Source: Thelonectria olida
Lineage: Eukaryota > Ascomycota > Sordariomycetes > Hypocreales > Nectriaceae
NCBI GenBank assembly: GCA_020736575.1
Contig: JAGPYM010000006.1
Span: 806,001-870,000 of the forward strand
Length of the DNA stretch: 64,000 nt
Direction: 5' to 3'
This document shows, piece by piece, positions 52,827 through 64,000 of this stretch (the first letter of the stretch is position 1; every line of letters begins with the position of its first letter). Under the pieces are notes generated by a model. That model was not told where the DNA came from, did no database searches, and saw only the letters and a program-made list of their open reading frames with translations. A program made the translations under genes and the position numbers.

Positions 52827-55800
52827 GGTTACCTAGTAGTATCCAAGCTCAGGCGGGTTTGATGAGTGAGTGGTTGAAGGGGGATGAGCGTGGTTAAGGG
52901 AGCGGACGACGCAACGAGGCTGTCTACACGGTTGTCAGTGGTGATGTCGGTGAAGCGGGGAAGTTCGGCATGGCTCTGATCGAGGAGAGAGGGGCAAGGT
53001 TGGGGCGCATTGGGATGTTGGTGAATGAGGAAGGAGTCGAGCAAAGGCAGCAGGTGCGATGAAGGAGGCTGTTAACAACCATGGCAGGAGCACTACGTGA
53101 CGACCACCTGCCACCAACCAACAACTCACAACGCCAACATGAAGCGTTTCATGCGAGTCAAATCTTGAGATACCCATCTCCATCGCTTATGGCTCCATAA
53201 ACTCTTCTCCCCAAACTGAGCCCAGCCAAGTTGTCGTGATGTGTGATGCCTCGAGGGGTTCATGCGTGTAAGTGGGTGTGGACTCACCAAAGCAACTCGA
53301 CCCGTTGTGGCGCTAGTGGAGTTCAAACGACTGCCCTTTACTTCCCCTATGCTTCTCCCTTATCAAAAGGGATCTTGATTTCAAAAATTGAGAGAAAATG
53401 ATTTCAAAAGGGAAACCTCTGGGTCAAGATATGGGCCAAGAACCCTTTCTCTTTATTGCTCCAGAGGACAGTGGTCATGCAACCCTTCCCAGCCTCTCTG
53501 AGGATCTGAGACTTTGAAGATTCCAGAGCGCGGCCGAGTACCGATGTCACGACACTGCCTCGCTGAGGAAATATGCGTCACAGGACGGTGTAAAATGGCT
53601 GGTCGGGCGATTTATTGGTACGCTAGAGAGCGAAAGAATGTTGTGTCAATGGTGTGGTGGCGATCTCAGCGTTGTTCCCGCGGTGCGTCGTTCGACCTGT
53701 CTCAGTATCAAACGTTCGTCGCTTCGACAAAAACGTATCCAGATAGTTTTCAGCTCGGGATTTCTGGAGCAGAGAAAAGGTTGAGAAGATATGCCCGGGT
53801 ACAAATTCCAAATCGGTAGTCCTTGCTTGTGGATTGAGATGCGTGGTTTAAGGAGTAACAGTCCAACACTTGCGGTACTCAACGGCAGGGGCTTGTGCAC
53901 AACTAATCGGACGATTCGATGGTATTTCGACGCAAGTTCTCAGAATTCGTGATACTAAGACGGTTCTCTCCGTCAAGGTTGTGCGGCGCTGGTTGTTGTA
54001 CGATGATCCTTTGTCTCCAGAGAACAAACAAGACAGAGTCCCAATCAGCAATTGGATCTTTCCGGGGTTGAATCGAATGGATGAGAGAATGGCAGCCTCC
54101 GATTGTAGCAAACGAATGTCCGCCAAATTGTCAAGAAACGAACGTAGCCGACCTCCGAGGTAAGGAATGCGGTTGAAGGCGATCGGCAGAATAAAGGGAG
54201 GGTGATGGCGAAAAGTAGGATAACGAAACGAACGGAATATTCGGGGCAGCTCGGCTGCAAGAAAAGAGAAAGACTCGCAAAGAACGAGAAATGAACGAAA
54301 GGGATCGATAGTGAGGGGAAAAGAATGAAGGGAAGAGATGGCGAAACAACTACACTTGAGAGATGGTGAAGTGAGGAGAGAATAGAAACGAAAGTGGACC
54401 AAGCGTCAAACTGGCAGCCATTATTTTCCGCAATGCCAGACAAGCGAGGAACACATCTTGACCCTGGGGGCGAAGAAGGGCCTCAGCACAGGCGGCGCAG
54501 TCAAGGGGGGTCCTTTCCATTCTGCGTCGGAGGCCGAGGGCGTCGCAGGCAAGATTGGATCAGTTCCAAGGGTCAACCAACAAGGGGGGTGCGAGTTGGC
54601 CGTTTCGCCAGCCAACACGGCGTCCAACATTGGATAGGAGTGACACGGCATTGGCAAGCCGGCATATGCCTGCATAGGTCGGGCGATCGAGCAACCAAAA
54701 GCCCACAACCCGACGCGACATCCCGCACGCAAAGTCGCAGATACAGGATGATGGGCGCTGGGTCTAGCGAACTGGGCAGGTATCAGCAACTCACTAGCTA
54801 GGCAATTGGGCTATCCTGGAGACAATGATCCGACATCCAGATCTTCAGAGGGACGGAATCAAGGCCCAGGAAGGCTTAGGCGGGCATCGGGAAGTGACAG
54901 CGTCTGGATAGGGCAAGGGGTCTTCAATGCGATTGCAGGGGGGCGAGTGGACTCTTCTCAAGTAGCCCAGGCTTTAAAAGCAATTCCCTAGTCATTAAGT
55001 CTTTCGACTACGTACGCAGCTGGTTGCCCTGGAATCTCCGTGGTGGATTCTAACAGTTGACCTTCAGCCAGGCATGAAGAAGACCCAAAATAGTTATTCA
55101 TTGGATATGTTATTTGCATAAACTGACGTGTTGGCTATTCGTGCTCCACCACGTGTGTTTGCCTACAAGGCTGAGCAGGTAGGTATGTGCCTCATACGGG
55201 AACGGACAACACAGCAAAGGACAGCACAGAGGACAGAGAGGACGAAATACTGTGTATTCTATTGCACCTTGTATTCGTACCCCTTCGCGCAAGAGAGGCG
55301 GGGCAGGCAATTAATTTTCGTTTCTCATTTTCTTTTCGTACGAATCGGACGAGGCTCTCTGGGGTATCAACCCGAGCCGAGGGTTGCAACTAATGCCAGG
55401 GCGGTTAGTATCACTTTATGACGCCCTCCTGAGACGGAAGGCTTGCCTGTGGCTGGTGGAGGGCGAGCGGTTGGGATCTCCCCAAAAGATCCAAGGAGCA
55501 GCACACGCGACCAATGATGGAGCACGTCGAGTCAAACAAGTGATGATAATGATCCGGGGAGGTTTAATGGGCACGTTTCTGCGACACGCCATTTCTCTCC
55601 TGTCGTTCATCCTCTCCATCCTAGCTGCCCATCATCATCTTCGGTGGGCCAGGGGTCTGAAACGGGTTTCATCTATCGTGGGAACCAATCACAAGTCGTG
55701 AACATCTCACTGCCGCTCTCCACCCGACGTCAGTGGCAGTGGTGGCGGTCAAGGTGCAGCTGCTGCAAGTGCTCGCTGCTCAATCAGAGCCCGACTGGAC

Positions 55801-57277
55801 CTGCAGGTGACGATCTGTACTTCGTACGAGACAGCCATTCTCGCTCCCACATAAATCACGGGAGCCGAGTCTAAGTGCTGTCAATCCTCATTTCATACAC
55901 AGGTGCAAAAGGTCTCATCTCATGAGAATGGAAATCATCACCCCAGGCCTGTTGAATGCGGTCATTATGCAAGTCAATCCTACCAACTTCATCCTGTCTC
56001 GCAGTGATATTACACAATGCCACCGTCTGTCCTAGGCGCCTGGGGAGGCAGATGCAGGTATCCAAACCTGTTACATTCTCACTGTCGTTTTTGGACCACG
56101 GAACCCGGTTCGGCTGAGAGAATTCTGATAAATACCACACCATGCCATCCCGCAGAAGGGCTGTGATTGAGTAGTGCTGATTCCGGCGCGGGTAACGGCA
56201 TATTATCAGCATCCTTGGACGCAAGCTTGCGTGCCGTCCAACCGCGCCCCATATCTACCAACTGTTGTTGAACGTAGTACGTGTATCGCGGTCTCGAATT
56301 CGCAGTCGGAAAATGAAGACTTTTCTCAGACGAGAATGTTTGTTAGGAAAATCTTGTTCTACTCCCGCCCGTAAGGAAACATGTTGTGTTTGCATTTCAG
56401 TTGACCTATCATTCGTGCCGTGCTATGCATCGAGTGCACCCCATGCCCAAAACCAGAATTCATTCCCAAGAAGGAAAGTCTAGACCTGAGAGAAGTGTCC
56501 AAGATTCAGCCCAGCCAAGAACGCATTTTCCCCTTAGTGTGTCCGGGAATGAATCGAAGAATGAGAAAGCTTAACCTGATCATTGTCTCAGACACGATTC
56601 CGGAAGTGCTCTCAATGCATCATGGATGGCTGCAGTGGTTCCATTCGCCGCTCAGCCGCTCTCAGCCACTCAAGAAGTACAGGGTAAGTACCCTGACAAG
56701 AATCATGAAAGAAACAATAATGCACAATAATACTCCCGTAACAACTGTGATGGTTGGGCTAGGCCCGTCTTTACTTCGAGAGAAATGTCCCTAGTTGTTT
56801 AGAGCATAGACTTTTGGAGTTTTCTATGGATGCTTCTCGAATAGGTTGGTTGCTATGCGCGTATGGCAAAATCGACATCAACCCACAATTTACCTCTCGT
56901 ACCCAGAAAACGTTAGCAGATCTGAGAGTCTCAGTTCATATTTAGAATCTCCACGTCTACTTCACAGCCATCAACGAAAGCAACAAGATCAATCAAAACA
57001 CCTAAAAGAAAAAAAAAACTCTAGATTCACAGACCAGAATCCCGTCCTCACCATATCCGGCCAGGGCACATCTCAAGGTCGTCTTCATCTAAGCTTGGAT
57101 TCAACCACCAATCACACAAGCTCAAGCCATGCACAGCCACAGAGCCACAGATAACAGCCCCACATGGACAGATACAGCCCCTGGATTCTGGCTTGAAGCT
57201 GGTGATGATTGAAGATGCGACAACCAACACGTACCTTGTGATGAGTGAGGATTTTCAATAACCACAATCTCTTCAAG
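52827..57277. other. 4.45-kb stretch without supported genes; divergent upstream region
   Basis: Upstream of both the minus-strand DUF1996 gene and the plus-strand auxilin-like gene. A strongly pyrimidine-rich tract (read on the minus strand) runs about 54240-54400, typical of fungal transcription start regions, yet about 1.4 kb from the DUF1996 start codon. Open frames (for example 53848-54402 minus, 54394-54801 plus, 56420-56794 plus) lack domains and convincing splice partners. It could hold long 5' leaders, noncoding RNA or decayed repeats. Confidence 0.5.
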
Positions 57278-59966
57278 ATGGACGACCTCGCGGGCATCGA
57301 TTGGTCGGCTAAGCCGGCTGCACCTCCGCCGAAGATGCCCGTCATGAACTCGGCATTCAATACATTGCGACCGACACCCTCCCCACTCGCCTCTGGACGG
57401 AATACTCCTCTGTCCGCCCAAGGCTCAGGCTCTGTTGCTCAAAAGCCAGCTCCCGCAAAGCCAACTCAAGATAGTTTCAGCAACCTCATGAACTTTGGCG
57501 GCCCAGCAAAGCCGAAACAAAACCTGACCTTGGCCGAACGACAGGCTCAGCTGGAAGCTGAGAAGCGCCAGAAAGAGGAGGAGAAGCGGAAGCAGCAAGA
57601 GGCCCAGTTTGGCAACGGCCAGTTTTGGGATGCTCTGGGTAGCCGAGGATCATCAACTAGCCCTGCGACTCAGACGCCTCCTATCTCGAAGCCCAGCGCA
57701 CACGAAGACGATGACCTCTTTGCCGCTTTCAACAAAGACACAAAGGTCGACAACTCGAGCTATTATCCTCCCCCCGAGTCGCAACGGTCGACACCCGCGA
57801 ACGCCGCTCCAGTAAGCCTCAGTGACCCCAACGCATGGATATCTTCGAGTGGTATAAACAATGGTGGTCTTGGGGCTGATGACGATGATCCATTTGGTCT
57901 GAACCAAATGAAGCATGTCCCCCCGCAGCCCATAGATGACGATGACGACTTTTTGGGAGACTTGGGGCGCCCAGTTGAGGAAGTGCGACGAGAGCAAAAG
58001 GAGAAATCGCGACCAGAGCCCGGAAAACCTATTGAAGAAGATGACGATTCAAGCTCGGGCGAGGAGCCACCGCGACCTGTTGAACGACCTGCTGAACGAC
58101 AACCAAAGGTGAATAAGGATCCCTTTGACCGTGCTGTAGCTCAGCTGGTCGATTATGGATTCTCCGCAGAAGATGCTCAACGGGCCTTGGTTGAGAGTGG
58201 CCAAGGTTACAATGCGCAGGCGGCGGTGAACTGGCTCCTGGACGAGGCACATCGCAAGTCTAAAGAGAAGGCACAGGGAAGAAGTTCGTCTGCCAATGCG
58301 AGCGCAAGTAGAGCTCCCCGAAGCGCTGATAGATCCCCTGCCCGAGGAGAGCCTGACCTGGCCAAGCAGGCGGCCCAGGTGGGCAACAGCTTGTTCAAGA
58401 CGGCCAACTCACTTTGGAAGACGGGTTCGAAGAAGGTTCAAAAAGCAGTCGCAGACTTCCAGCAAGACGGCGGAGACCCAAACCAGCCAAAATGGATGCG
58501 AGAAGCTCAACAGAGCCGGCCACAAGGATCATCGAGGGCCAGGGTTGATGCTACAGATGAAGCGCTCATGCTTGAGGGCGGTCGATCTCAGTCCAAGAGT
58601 CGACCTGCTGAGCAACGGCCCCCACAACAAAGTTCTCGGGGACCTTCGCCTGCTCACTCGTCAGGAAGCCGATCTAGTCCTGCTCCAAGATGGCAACAGC
58701 AGACTCCTCCACCAACAGCGGCGTTTGATGCTAGGTCAAGACTTAACCGCTTGGCGGCTGACGACGACTTGTCAACTTACAGAAGCGCAAACCGACGAAA
58801 GAAGACTTCATCACCGGCGCCGGCACCGGCACCAGCACGAAAGACCCCCGAACCGGAGCCTGACTTGCTCTTCGATACAAATGGACCCGAAGCCCAGCCC
58901 CTTCCTCAACGACCAGCACGACAAGCTCAACGACCTCAACCTACCAAGCGACCGACGCCCCCTGCGCCGAAGCCTGCTCCCCGCCCTGCTCGCGAGATCC
59001 CTTCAATCAGCCCTGTGGCCCTGCAAACATCAACACAGCATCGACTTCAAGGCACTTCTCACTTTAAGCGCGGCGACTATGCGGCTGCCCACGCATCCTA
59101 CTCATCCTCCTTGTCGGCTATCCCATCAACTCACCCCTTGGTCATTGTTCTTCTCACTAACCGCGCCCTGACGGCCCTCAAAACCGGCGAGCCGAAGCAA
59201 GCTGTGGATGATGCCGACACTGCGCTGAAATTGATTGGTTCTGGAAATGGCCAAGGCGAGGTTGTCGCAGTGAGGACGGAGACGGGACAGGATGAGAGCC
59301 GAGACATGAAGGATCTTTATGGAAAGGCATTGAGTCGTAAAGCAGAGGCTCTCGAGCAGATGGAGAGGTGGGCGGATGCTGGCGCGGTCTGGCAAATCTG
59401 CGTTGAAGGCGGCGTTGGCGGCGCGAATGCGATCAAGGGTCGCCAGCGCTGCCAGACTGCCCTCACACCCAAGCCTGCACCCAAGCCGGCTGCAGCCAAA
59501 CCACGCCCTCGACCTGCGGCTGCTAGTCTTGCCCCTCAGAAGGACTCTGAAGCCGTCACGCGCCTTCGAGAAGCTAACGCTGCGGCGGCGAAGGAGGACG
59601 ACGAGAAGTTTGCCCTCTCCGAGAGGGTTGATGCCAAGATCGGCGCATGGCGCGATGGTAAGAGGGACAACCTGCGCGCGCTACTGGGGAGCCTGGATAA
59701 CGTCCTCTGGGCGAATAGCGGATGGAAGAAGGTCGGCATGCACGAATTGGTCATGGCCAACAAGGTCAAGATTAACTACATGAAGGCCATCGCCAAGACT
59801 CACCCCGACAAGGTAAGCATGACCATACCAAACTAAATAGGGATGTTTCTAACAGATGCTGTAGATCCCTCAAGATGCAAGCACTGAAGTAAAGTTGATT
59901 GCTGGGTTGGTGTTTAGCACCCTCAACGAGGCATGGGACAAGTTCAAGGCCGAGAACGGACTATGA
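57278..59966 (+). CDS. SWA2: Auxilin/Swa2-like clathrin uncoating J-protein
   Basis: Recruits Hsp70 to clathrin-coated vesicles to strip their coats. Two exons, 57278-59812 and 59865-59966; 878 aa; the intron is 59813-59864 (GTAAGC, branch CTAAC, GTAG). Order: disordered N-terminus with NLMNFGGPAKPK and acidic clathrin/adaptor-type boxes (DDLFAAF, DDDDPFGL, DDDDDFLGDLG, KDPFDRA); a UBA domain (QLVDYGFSAEDAQRAL... AVNWLLDEA); a basic Pro-rich linker; three TPR-like helical pairs from QHRLQGTSHFKRGDYAAA; and a C-terminal J domain with MHELVMANKVKINYMKAIAKTHPDK. The HPD motif ends exactly at the intron, and the short last exon completes the J domain (NEAWDKFKAENGL). Same domain order as yeast Swa2. 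Confidence 0.94.
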
Positions 59967-60218
59967 TTGTAGATGCATCGATGGAGTTTGTAGAGCGTTT
60001 CGATTATCCGACAAGCGTGTAATGGGCAAGTTTCGGGAGCAGATGGATGGGATGGATGTTTTGACAAGCATTTCGGTGGCAATTTGCCACCAGTAAACAT
60101 CATTTGGTATGCCGCCACGTAAATACATTGAAATCAAAGGAATGCATTTAGACGCCATGACTCCAGGCTGTTTCTACATCGATCTCTTTCACGATTCTCC
60201 ATGATATCACCAAAGCGG

Positions 60219-60775
60219 TTACAAACCCAACATCTTGCGCACGCCGTCGCGGACCTTGTTCTCGTACTCAGAGCGTCGCTCACGCCACATCTTGGCCGCC
60301 TCGACGTTGGCTGGGCTCTCGTCGTTGGGCTCGGCCAGCATGCTCATGACGGAGATGAGGATCTTTTCAACCGACTGGATCGGGGACCAGCGCTCTGATG
60401 CGTGCTCGTAGTGGTTGGGGTCATCGCCGGGAGCGTGCAGGATGGAGATGCAGACGAGGCCGCTGGGGTATACTATCTTATGTTAGAGTCGGGCGTTGAT
60501 GTGGTGTTTCGCGTCGAAGAGGACGAACCGTTGGGGTGCCACACATCGGCGAGGAACTTCATGGACGGCGGAGCGAGGGGATAATCCTTGGGGAACTTGA
60601 GCTCGGCGGGGAACACGCCGCCTTCAAAGGGGGTGCCCTCGGGGCCCTGGATCAGGGCCTCCCAGTGTAGCAGGTCGTCTTCGGAGACAGGGCCGGCGGT
60701 GATGCCCTCGGGCGGGTTATTGGTGAGGGCGCGGTATTCTTGCAGCAGGCGGCGGTGGGCGGTGGACTGAGCCAT
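60219..60775 (-). CDS. UBC7: Ubiquitin-conjugating enzyme E2, Ubc7 type
   Basis: ERAD E2 that works with membrane E3s such as Hrd1 and Doa10 at the ER. Two exons, 60529-60775 and 60219-60472, encode 166 aa; the intron is 60473-60528 (GTTCGT, CTCTAAC, GATAG). The UBC fold is complete: [52 protein letters not shown] with catalytic Cys90, and the acidic insertion [16 protein letters not shown] that marks the Ubc7/UBE2G2 class. C-terminus ends in RKMLGL. Length matches yeast Ubc7 (165). Convergent with the auxilin-like gene (252 bp between stops). Confidence 0.96.
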
Positions 60776-62252
60776 GATGACGGGCGGCCGGGGCGTGCCG
60801 GTGAGAAAGGGAACCGGGTTAGCTGGCGGGACGTACCGGGACGCGGCGATAGAAGTACAAGGGAGTTTGTTGTCGTTGTTGATGAAAGCGTGGTTGACGA
60901 GGGGTTGGAGGGGAATGTGGGAGGTGAGGCTCGGAGAATGGAGGACTGGAGGTACGTACAGCGCAGGGTGGCCGGTTCAAAGTGGGGGCTGTCTCCGGGT
61001 GCCCCGCGGCGACGTGTGGGCGGATATGGGCTCAGACGGGATGGACGGTTCCGAGGCGGCGGCGGCAGCAACGGTTTGCAGGGGTTACTCACTCATGGGT
61101 CACTTGTCTATTCATACTGGTGGGTGAGGTGGGTGGTGGATGTGTGTGTCAACTGTGCTGGCAGGTCGGTATTTCGCATCCACAGCTCCTTCGGGGTACG
61201 TAGCGAATTCATAGATCTGTGGCGAGCTGCTTTGTTCGATGATTGATCGAATGGCTGCCACAATGTGAACGTGCCCATTGCAAGGGTTTGGCATGACGAC
61301 ACACACCTCAACTTTCAACTGCCGTAAAGACTGCACATGCTTACACCGTTCCTGCCGCCCACGTATCTCGAACTCTAGCAGCCAAGCCGACGAGTGCGGA
61401 TGTCTGTGCAACTACTGGGCGAACAATGGCAATCGTGCTCGTGTGATGATTTTTGGCGGTTTTATTAGGGAGTCCATGTGTTTGTCTAATTAAAAAATTT
61501 GTTGAGATTGGCATCTCAGCAACGCGGGGTTAACAAAGCGTTGAAATGCCGAGACAGCCATTGAAGGCGAAGGCCTTGCTCGATGATGATTGCACAGGTG
61601 AAAAACGAATGATGTGAGGTGGTTCGATGTATCTACGTCTTTTTCCGGGTTCAATTTCCATCTGATAATGCTGGCAATCAATACCTACATGCAGACCGCC
61701 AACAGTTTTACCTCCCTTACCTTAAGGAGACGAATACAGCCCGAAGATCCGTCGGCGCTAAAAATTGGGCGGAATCCACCCACACACTTTTCCCTAAAGA
61801 CCGAATTAAGGGACCAATTTCCATCGGCCATTTCCCATCTCGCATTCACTCTCGTGTTCGCTTTCGTGCTTCTCTCCATTGACCCAATCACCGCACTCGA
61901 CGCCCTGAATCTCGTCTCCACTTCCCGCTTCCTTCGTTCTCGGTCCATTCGTCGATCGGATGCCCCCGTTCACGTCGCCGTCGTCTCATGGGCTCGGAGC
62001 ACATCGGCCCCATCTCCAATTCATTCAAACTGGGGACCCCCCCCTAGACTATATTATAAAGAAACATTCTCCTTCAGCTTTTCTCGGATCTAGCTTCTGC
62101 TTGATTGTCCACCTCCACGTCTGCGCCCAGAGAAGATACCATGACGGCTTGACTCTGCACCTTGACGAGTCTCTGAGAAAGTCAATTGGTCCGCCTCCTC
62201 ACCCTCCTTCCGCTCAACAATCTCCCGTGACAACAAAACAAGCGACAACACA
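60776..62252. promoter_or_regulatory. Divergent upstream region UBC7/ERG3
   Basis: 1.48 kb of shared upstream DNA. CCAAT at 61884-61888 runs directly into ATCACCGCACT (61887-61897), one mismatch from the fungal SREBP (SrbA-type) consensus RTCABSCCACY. A TATA-like TATAAA is at 62055-62060, 193 bp before the ERG3 start codon. No gene is supported; minus-strand frames near 60650-61090 only overlap the UBC7 start. Confidence 0.55.
61884..61897 (+). promoter_or_regulatory. Candidate CCAAT/SREBP composite site upstream of ERG3
   Basis: Reads CCAATCACCGCACT, in which the CCAAT box overlaps a near-match to the SREBP (SrbA) element; it differs from RTCABSCCACY only by G for C at one position. It lies 355-369 bp before the ERG3 start. 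SREBP and CCAAT-binding complexes both regulate ergosterol genes in Aspergillus; use here is inference from sequence alone. Confidence 0.4.
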
Positions 62253-63296
62253 ATGGACGCTATTCTCGACGTAGCCGACTACCTTGTTTTGGACAAGGCC
62301 TATGCCGCCGTCCTCCCCTCGCCGAAGCCTCCAACCTTTGGCAATGCTACCGATCCCTCGCTGCCCTTCTCCGTCTCCGATGACTCCTGGCTGGAACGCG
62401 ACAACCTCTATCGCCAATGCTTCTCTCTCTTCCTTATTGCGGCATTTGGCGCTGCCACCATCTACTTTATCTCCGCCTCCTTGTCCTACAGCCTCATCTT
62501 TGATCGCCGCTTGGAGTACCACCCGCGTTTCCTGAAGAACCAGATCCGCCTGGAGATCATATCGTCCCTGACGGCCATTCCCATCATCTCCGTTCTCACT
62601 CTCCCCTTCTTCATTGGCGAGGTGCGAGGATACAGCTTGCTGTACACGAGCATTGACGACTATGGCTGGTCCTGGATCTTCATCTCGACGGTGCTGTACA
62701 TGCTTTTCAACGATATCGGCATCTACTGGATTCACCGCCTGGAACACCACCCCAGCATTTACAAGTACATTCACAAGCCGCATCACAAGTGGATTAGTAC
62801 GTCGCAGCTTGCCTACCGTTGCGATTAAAAGCTAACAAATGCAGTTCCTACGCCGTGGGCCGCCATCGCTTTCCACCCCCTCGACGGTTTCGCCCAGTCC
62901 CTGCCTTACCAGTAAGCACTGACTGGCTTGATGCGACACATTTTAGATCGCTAACATGGTTACAGCATCTTCGTCTACATCTGCCCCATGCAAAAATATC
63001 TTTACCTGGTCCTCTTTGCTCTCGTACAGATCTGGACCATCCTTATCCACGATGGCGACATGATTACCGGACACTGGCTGGAAAAGTTCATCAACAGCCC
63101 GGCTCACCACACCCTGCACCACATGTACTTTACTGTCAACTACGGCCAGTACTTTACCTGGGCCGACAACTACTGGGACTCGCACCGACCTCCCCAGCCC
63201 GAGCTGGACCCCATTCACGACGCCATCAAGGTCATGCAGGAGAAGGGACTCGTCGACGAGAAGGGCAACCCCATCGACAAGAAGAAGAGCGAGTAA
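62253..63296 (+). CDS. ERG3: C-5 sterol desaturase (Erg3)
   Basis: Introduces the C-5(6) double bond late in ergosterol synthesis, in the ER membrane, with a di-iron centre. Three exons, 62253-62796, 62845-62911 and 62966-63296; 313 aa. Introns are 62797-62844 (GTACGT, GCTAAC, GCAG) and 62912-62965 (GTAAGC, CTAAC, ACAG). The three His boxes of the fatty acid hydroxylase family are present: HRLEHH (161-166), HKPHH (174-178) and HHTLHH (251-256). Several hydrophobic segments (FLIAAFGAATIYFIS, ISSLTAIPIISVLTLPFF, IFISTVLYMLF, YLVLFALVQIWTIL) fit a multi-pass protein. N-terminus matches the family (LERDNLYRQ). Loss of Erg3 causes azole resistance in other fungi. Divergent from UBC7. Confidence 0.95.
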
Positions 63297-63917
63297 AAGA
63301 CTTTTAACATGGCGACTACCGTGCGAGCGGTACATTAAAATTCACACGCTGGACGCGCCCTGCTCCGGCACTAAGCTGCAAGACAGTGGTTCACAACCGA
63401 CACAACCCCGAGCATGGCTAGAATATGATCACGGAGGTTGTGACCGACAAAATTCTGGACTACATGGACCATTACCCGTGGCTACCACAGGCCGACGAAA
63501 CAGCTGGGACTTTTTAGGACATTGTTTTGAAGGCTCGGATGAATCAGTCCCGTCGATTGATTCATTCTTATTATTATTGATGCTTGACTCCGGAAGAGTC
63601 GGCATTCACCTTTGCGAGAAGACCTCGCAGCTTGCATGAAGATTTACGATCAAAAACACCTCCTTGCTACATAGATAAAATCCCTGTACATACTACCTAC
63701 TACACCACGTCGCGATGCAATTGACGCTGGAACCTAATTCAAACAAGATTATACCCATCAGATTGCCAATTCTCGTTTCATCCTATGGTCTGATTTGTGC
63801 GATCTGATTACCCCCCGCTTGCCGGCCTGAGTCAGACCCGATTGGCGACCTTCCTTTTCGGGGTGATTGTATCTAGATCTTTTGCGAGAGATTTGGTGAT
63901 CAAGATAGGGATTCTAT

Positions 63918-63958
<41 letters not shown>

Positions 63959-64000
63959 CTTGACCATAACTCCGTGGGTCTTGGCTTTTGGCTATTCAAG
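63297..64000. other. 3' flank of ERG3 to window end
   Basis: 704 bp with no coding potential recognised. Contains a compound microsatellite at 63918-63958. Otherwise nothing distinctive. Confidence 0.5.
63918..63958. repeat. Compound (CA)n(TA)n microsatellite
   Basis: About 11 CA units (63918-63940) run directly into nine TA units (63941-63958). Likely polymorphic between strains. Confidence 0.95.

Noticed and set aside
53848..54402. 184-codon minus frame over the pyrimidine tract
   Set aside because: The frame is open because of the CT-rich composition (Ser/Phe/Leu/Pro-rich product); no family match or splice context.
2395..63296. ERG7 and ERG3 as part of a sterol gene cluster
   Set aside because: They are about 57 kb apart with many unrelated housekeeping genes between; a shared pathway alone does not make a cluster.

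Overview
This window looks like chromosomal DNA of a filamentous ascomycete (Pezizomycotina, most likely Sordariomycetes; the class is inference). Genes carry short introns of about 47-116 nt with GTRNGT-type donors, CTAAC-like branch sites and YAG acceptors. The gene set is fungal: lanosterol synthase, C-5 sterol desaturase, a BIM1-like surface protein, DUF1996, an S/T-rich mucin and GPI-anchored proteins. There are no operons and no recognisable rRNA or tRNA genes, CRISPR arrays, intact transposons or secondary-metabolite core enzymes.

0-32 kb is mostly housekeeping. It starts with the tail of an unknown gene, then SGT1 co-chaperone (-), lanosterol synthase ERG7 (-) divergent from the meiotic transesterase SPO11 (+, seven exons), and a Yar1-like ankyrin protein (+). 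Next come an orphan (-), an alpha/beta hydrolase (-), a GH5 glycosidase (+), a 2OG-Fe(II) oxygenase (-), a DUF7025-type AAA ATPase (+), a PAF-acetylhydrolase-like esterase (-) and a 1965-residue NFX1/ZNFX1-type helicase (-). The block ends with a Cys-rich mini-protein (-), a GNAT acetyltransferase (-) and a PEP-mutase/isocitrate-lyase-like protein (+).

32-54 kb is rich in secreted or surface proteins. These are a small secreted protein (-), a 1726-residue mucin-like protein with large tandem repeats (-), a BIM1-like protein with a membrane anchor (-), a six-Cys GPI-type protein (+), a membrane-anchored Ser/Pro-rich protein with an apparent frameshift (-) and a secreted DUF1996 protein (-). 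A coiled-coil protein (-) and the methylosome subunit pICln (+) are interspersed. Two long stretches without convincing genes (38.9-42.0 kb and 52.8-57.3 kb) lie here.

57-64 kb returns to housekeeping: an auxilin/Swa2-like J-protein (+), the ERAD ubiquitin-conjugating enzyme UBC7 (-) and the sterol desaturase ERG3 (+). ERG7 and ERG3 act in the same ergosterol pathway but are about 57 kb apart, so they are not a cluster. UBC7-type ERAD controls sterol enzymes in yeasts, but any local functional link is speculation.

Exon structures were built by hand from splice motifs, frame and family conservation. All multi-exon models give lengths divisible by three, except the frameshifted gene at 47478-50188.
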